Below are positions 63,465-63,572 of a stretch of DNA of 63,572 nt, piece after piece. Position numbers and translations under genes: made by a program. Where the stretch lies: contig CAJOLW010000008.1 in assembly GCA_905235525.1 (NCBI GenBank), forward strand, positions 1-63,572, read 5' to 3'. Every line of letters starts with the position of its first letter. Position 1 is the first letter of the stretch. The notes below the pieces were generated by a model. The model searched no databases and was not told where the DNA came from. It was given only the letters and a program-made list of their open reading frames with translations. This DNA comes from an uncultured Bacteroidaceae bacterium (GTDB taxonomy: Bacteria; Bacteroidota; Bacteroidia; Bacteroidales; Bacteroidaceae).

Positions 63465-63572
63465 ATGGCAAAGTACAAACAACGAATAGCAGACAGACTT
63501 CTTGAACGTAAGGTTCTTGGAAAGGGTGCTGTTCTTATTGAAGGACCCAAGTGGTGCGGCAAGACAACAACG
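63465..63572 (+). CDS. AAA ATPase (DUF4143-type), 5' fragment
   Basis: The first 36 codons only: MAKYKQRIADRLLERKVLGK, then GAVLIEGPKWCGKTTT, where GPKWCGKT is the Walker A loop. This start is characteristic of the ATP-binding proteins with a DUF4143 C-terminus that are common in Bacteroidetes and act as poorly understood, sometimes defence- or toxin-linked ATPases. The gene continues beyond the window, so the rest cannot be judged. It is controlled from a region containing the 23-bp tandem repeats. Confidence 0.75.
   Translation, partial: MAKYKQRIADRLLERKVLGKGAVLIEGPKWCGKTTT

Noticed and set aside
1-63572. tRNA, rRNA, integrase or insertion-sequence transposase genes
   Set aside because: I looked for tRNA-like cloverleaf ends, rRNA segments and transposase motifs and saw none that I could support.

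Overview
The window looks like a Bacteroidales, most likely Prevotellaceae, replicon. Supporting evidence: nearly every recognisable promoter has the Bacteroidetes form (TTTG about 19-20 bp upstream of TAnnTTTG); there is a SusC/SusD (RagA/RagB) pair; secreted proteins end in short 'xYIxNGxKVxxK' tails like Prevotella type IX secretion (T9SS) sorting domains; and several families are Bacteroidetes-specific (DUF4421, DUF4248, LruC/DUF4114-type, NADase-type glycan-binding). It carries both a ParA/small-partner partition module (1550-2905) and an iteron origin with a Rep initiator (38.6-42.3 kb), next to housekeeping genes (nrdD/nrdG, purN, rmuC, HU). That mix suggests a secondary chromosome or megaplasmid; this is an inference.

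Layout. 1-1.3 kb: tail of a CobW-type GTPase and a family 2 glycosyltransferase broken by an exact 12-bp tandem duplication. 1.5-4.4 kb: parA, a small partner and a DUF4421 secreted protein. 4.6-29.5 kb: two convergent, colinear paralogous giant surface-protein genes (about 3600 aa each). Each is followed by a small lipoprotein gene, and the right-hand operon adds a GLUG-type secreted protein and a tiny peptide. 29.8-32.5 kb: a GH10 xylanase with two CBM6-like modules. 32.5-33.75 kb: no gene, but a very AT-rich repeat block and a long purine-rich leader. 33.8-36.4 kb: anaerobic ribonucleotide reductase and its activase. 36.7-38.5 kb: a glycan-binding secreted protein, a lone antitoxin-like gene and a lipoprotein. 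38.6-42.3 kb: iterons, an AT-rich stretch, a small-RNA candidate, a truncated Abi_2 gene, a DnaA box and rep. 42.4-52.5 kb: a lipoprotein, a metzincin protease, a RagA/RagB-like pair and a beta-propeller-like surface protein, probably for peptide use. 52.9-54.9 kb: an S24-type repressor divergent from a replication-like winged-helix protein and a DUF4248 protein, with a symmetric control region. 55.1-63.6 kb: an LruC/DUF4114-type lipoprotein, purN, a YkvA-like protein, a tiny HELIH membrane protein, HU, rmuC and the start of an AAA ATPase.

The most unusual content is at two scales. At the large scale, the twin giant-protein/lipoprotein cassettes take up more than a third of the window. At the small scale, the intergenic DNA is full of short repeats with a period close to one helical turn: CTAG-centred arrays that start on TAG stop codons (parA-parB gap, protease-susC gap, susC-susD gap), a MITE-like family built of GGAGTTAAAG units, and GGATTGAAC units. 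Coordinates, motifs and repeats were read directly from the sequence. Family names rest on recalled motifs and were not checked by any search.
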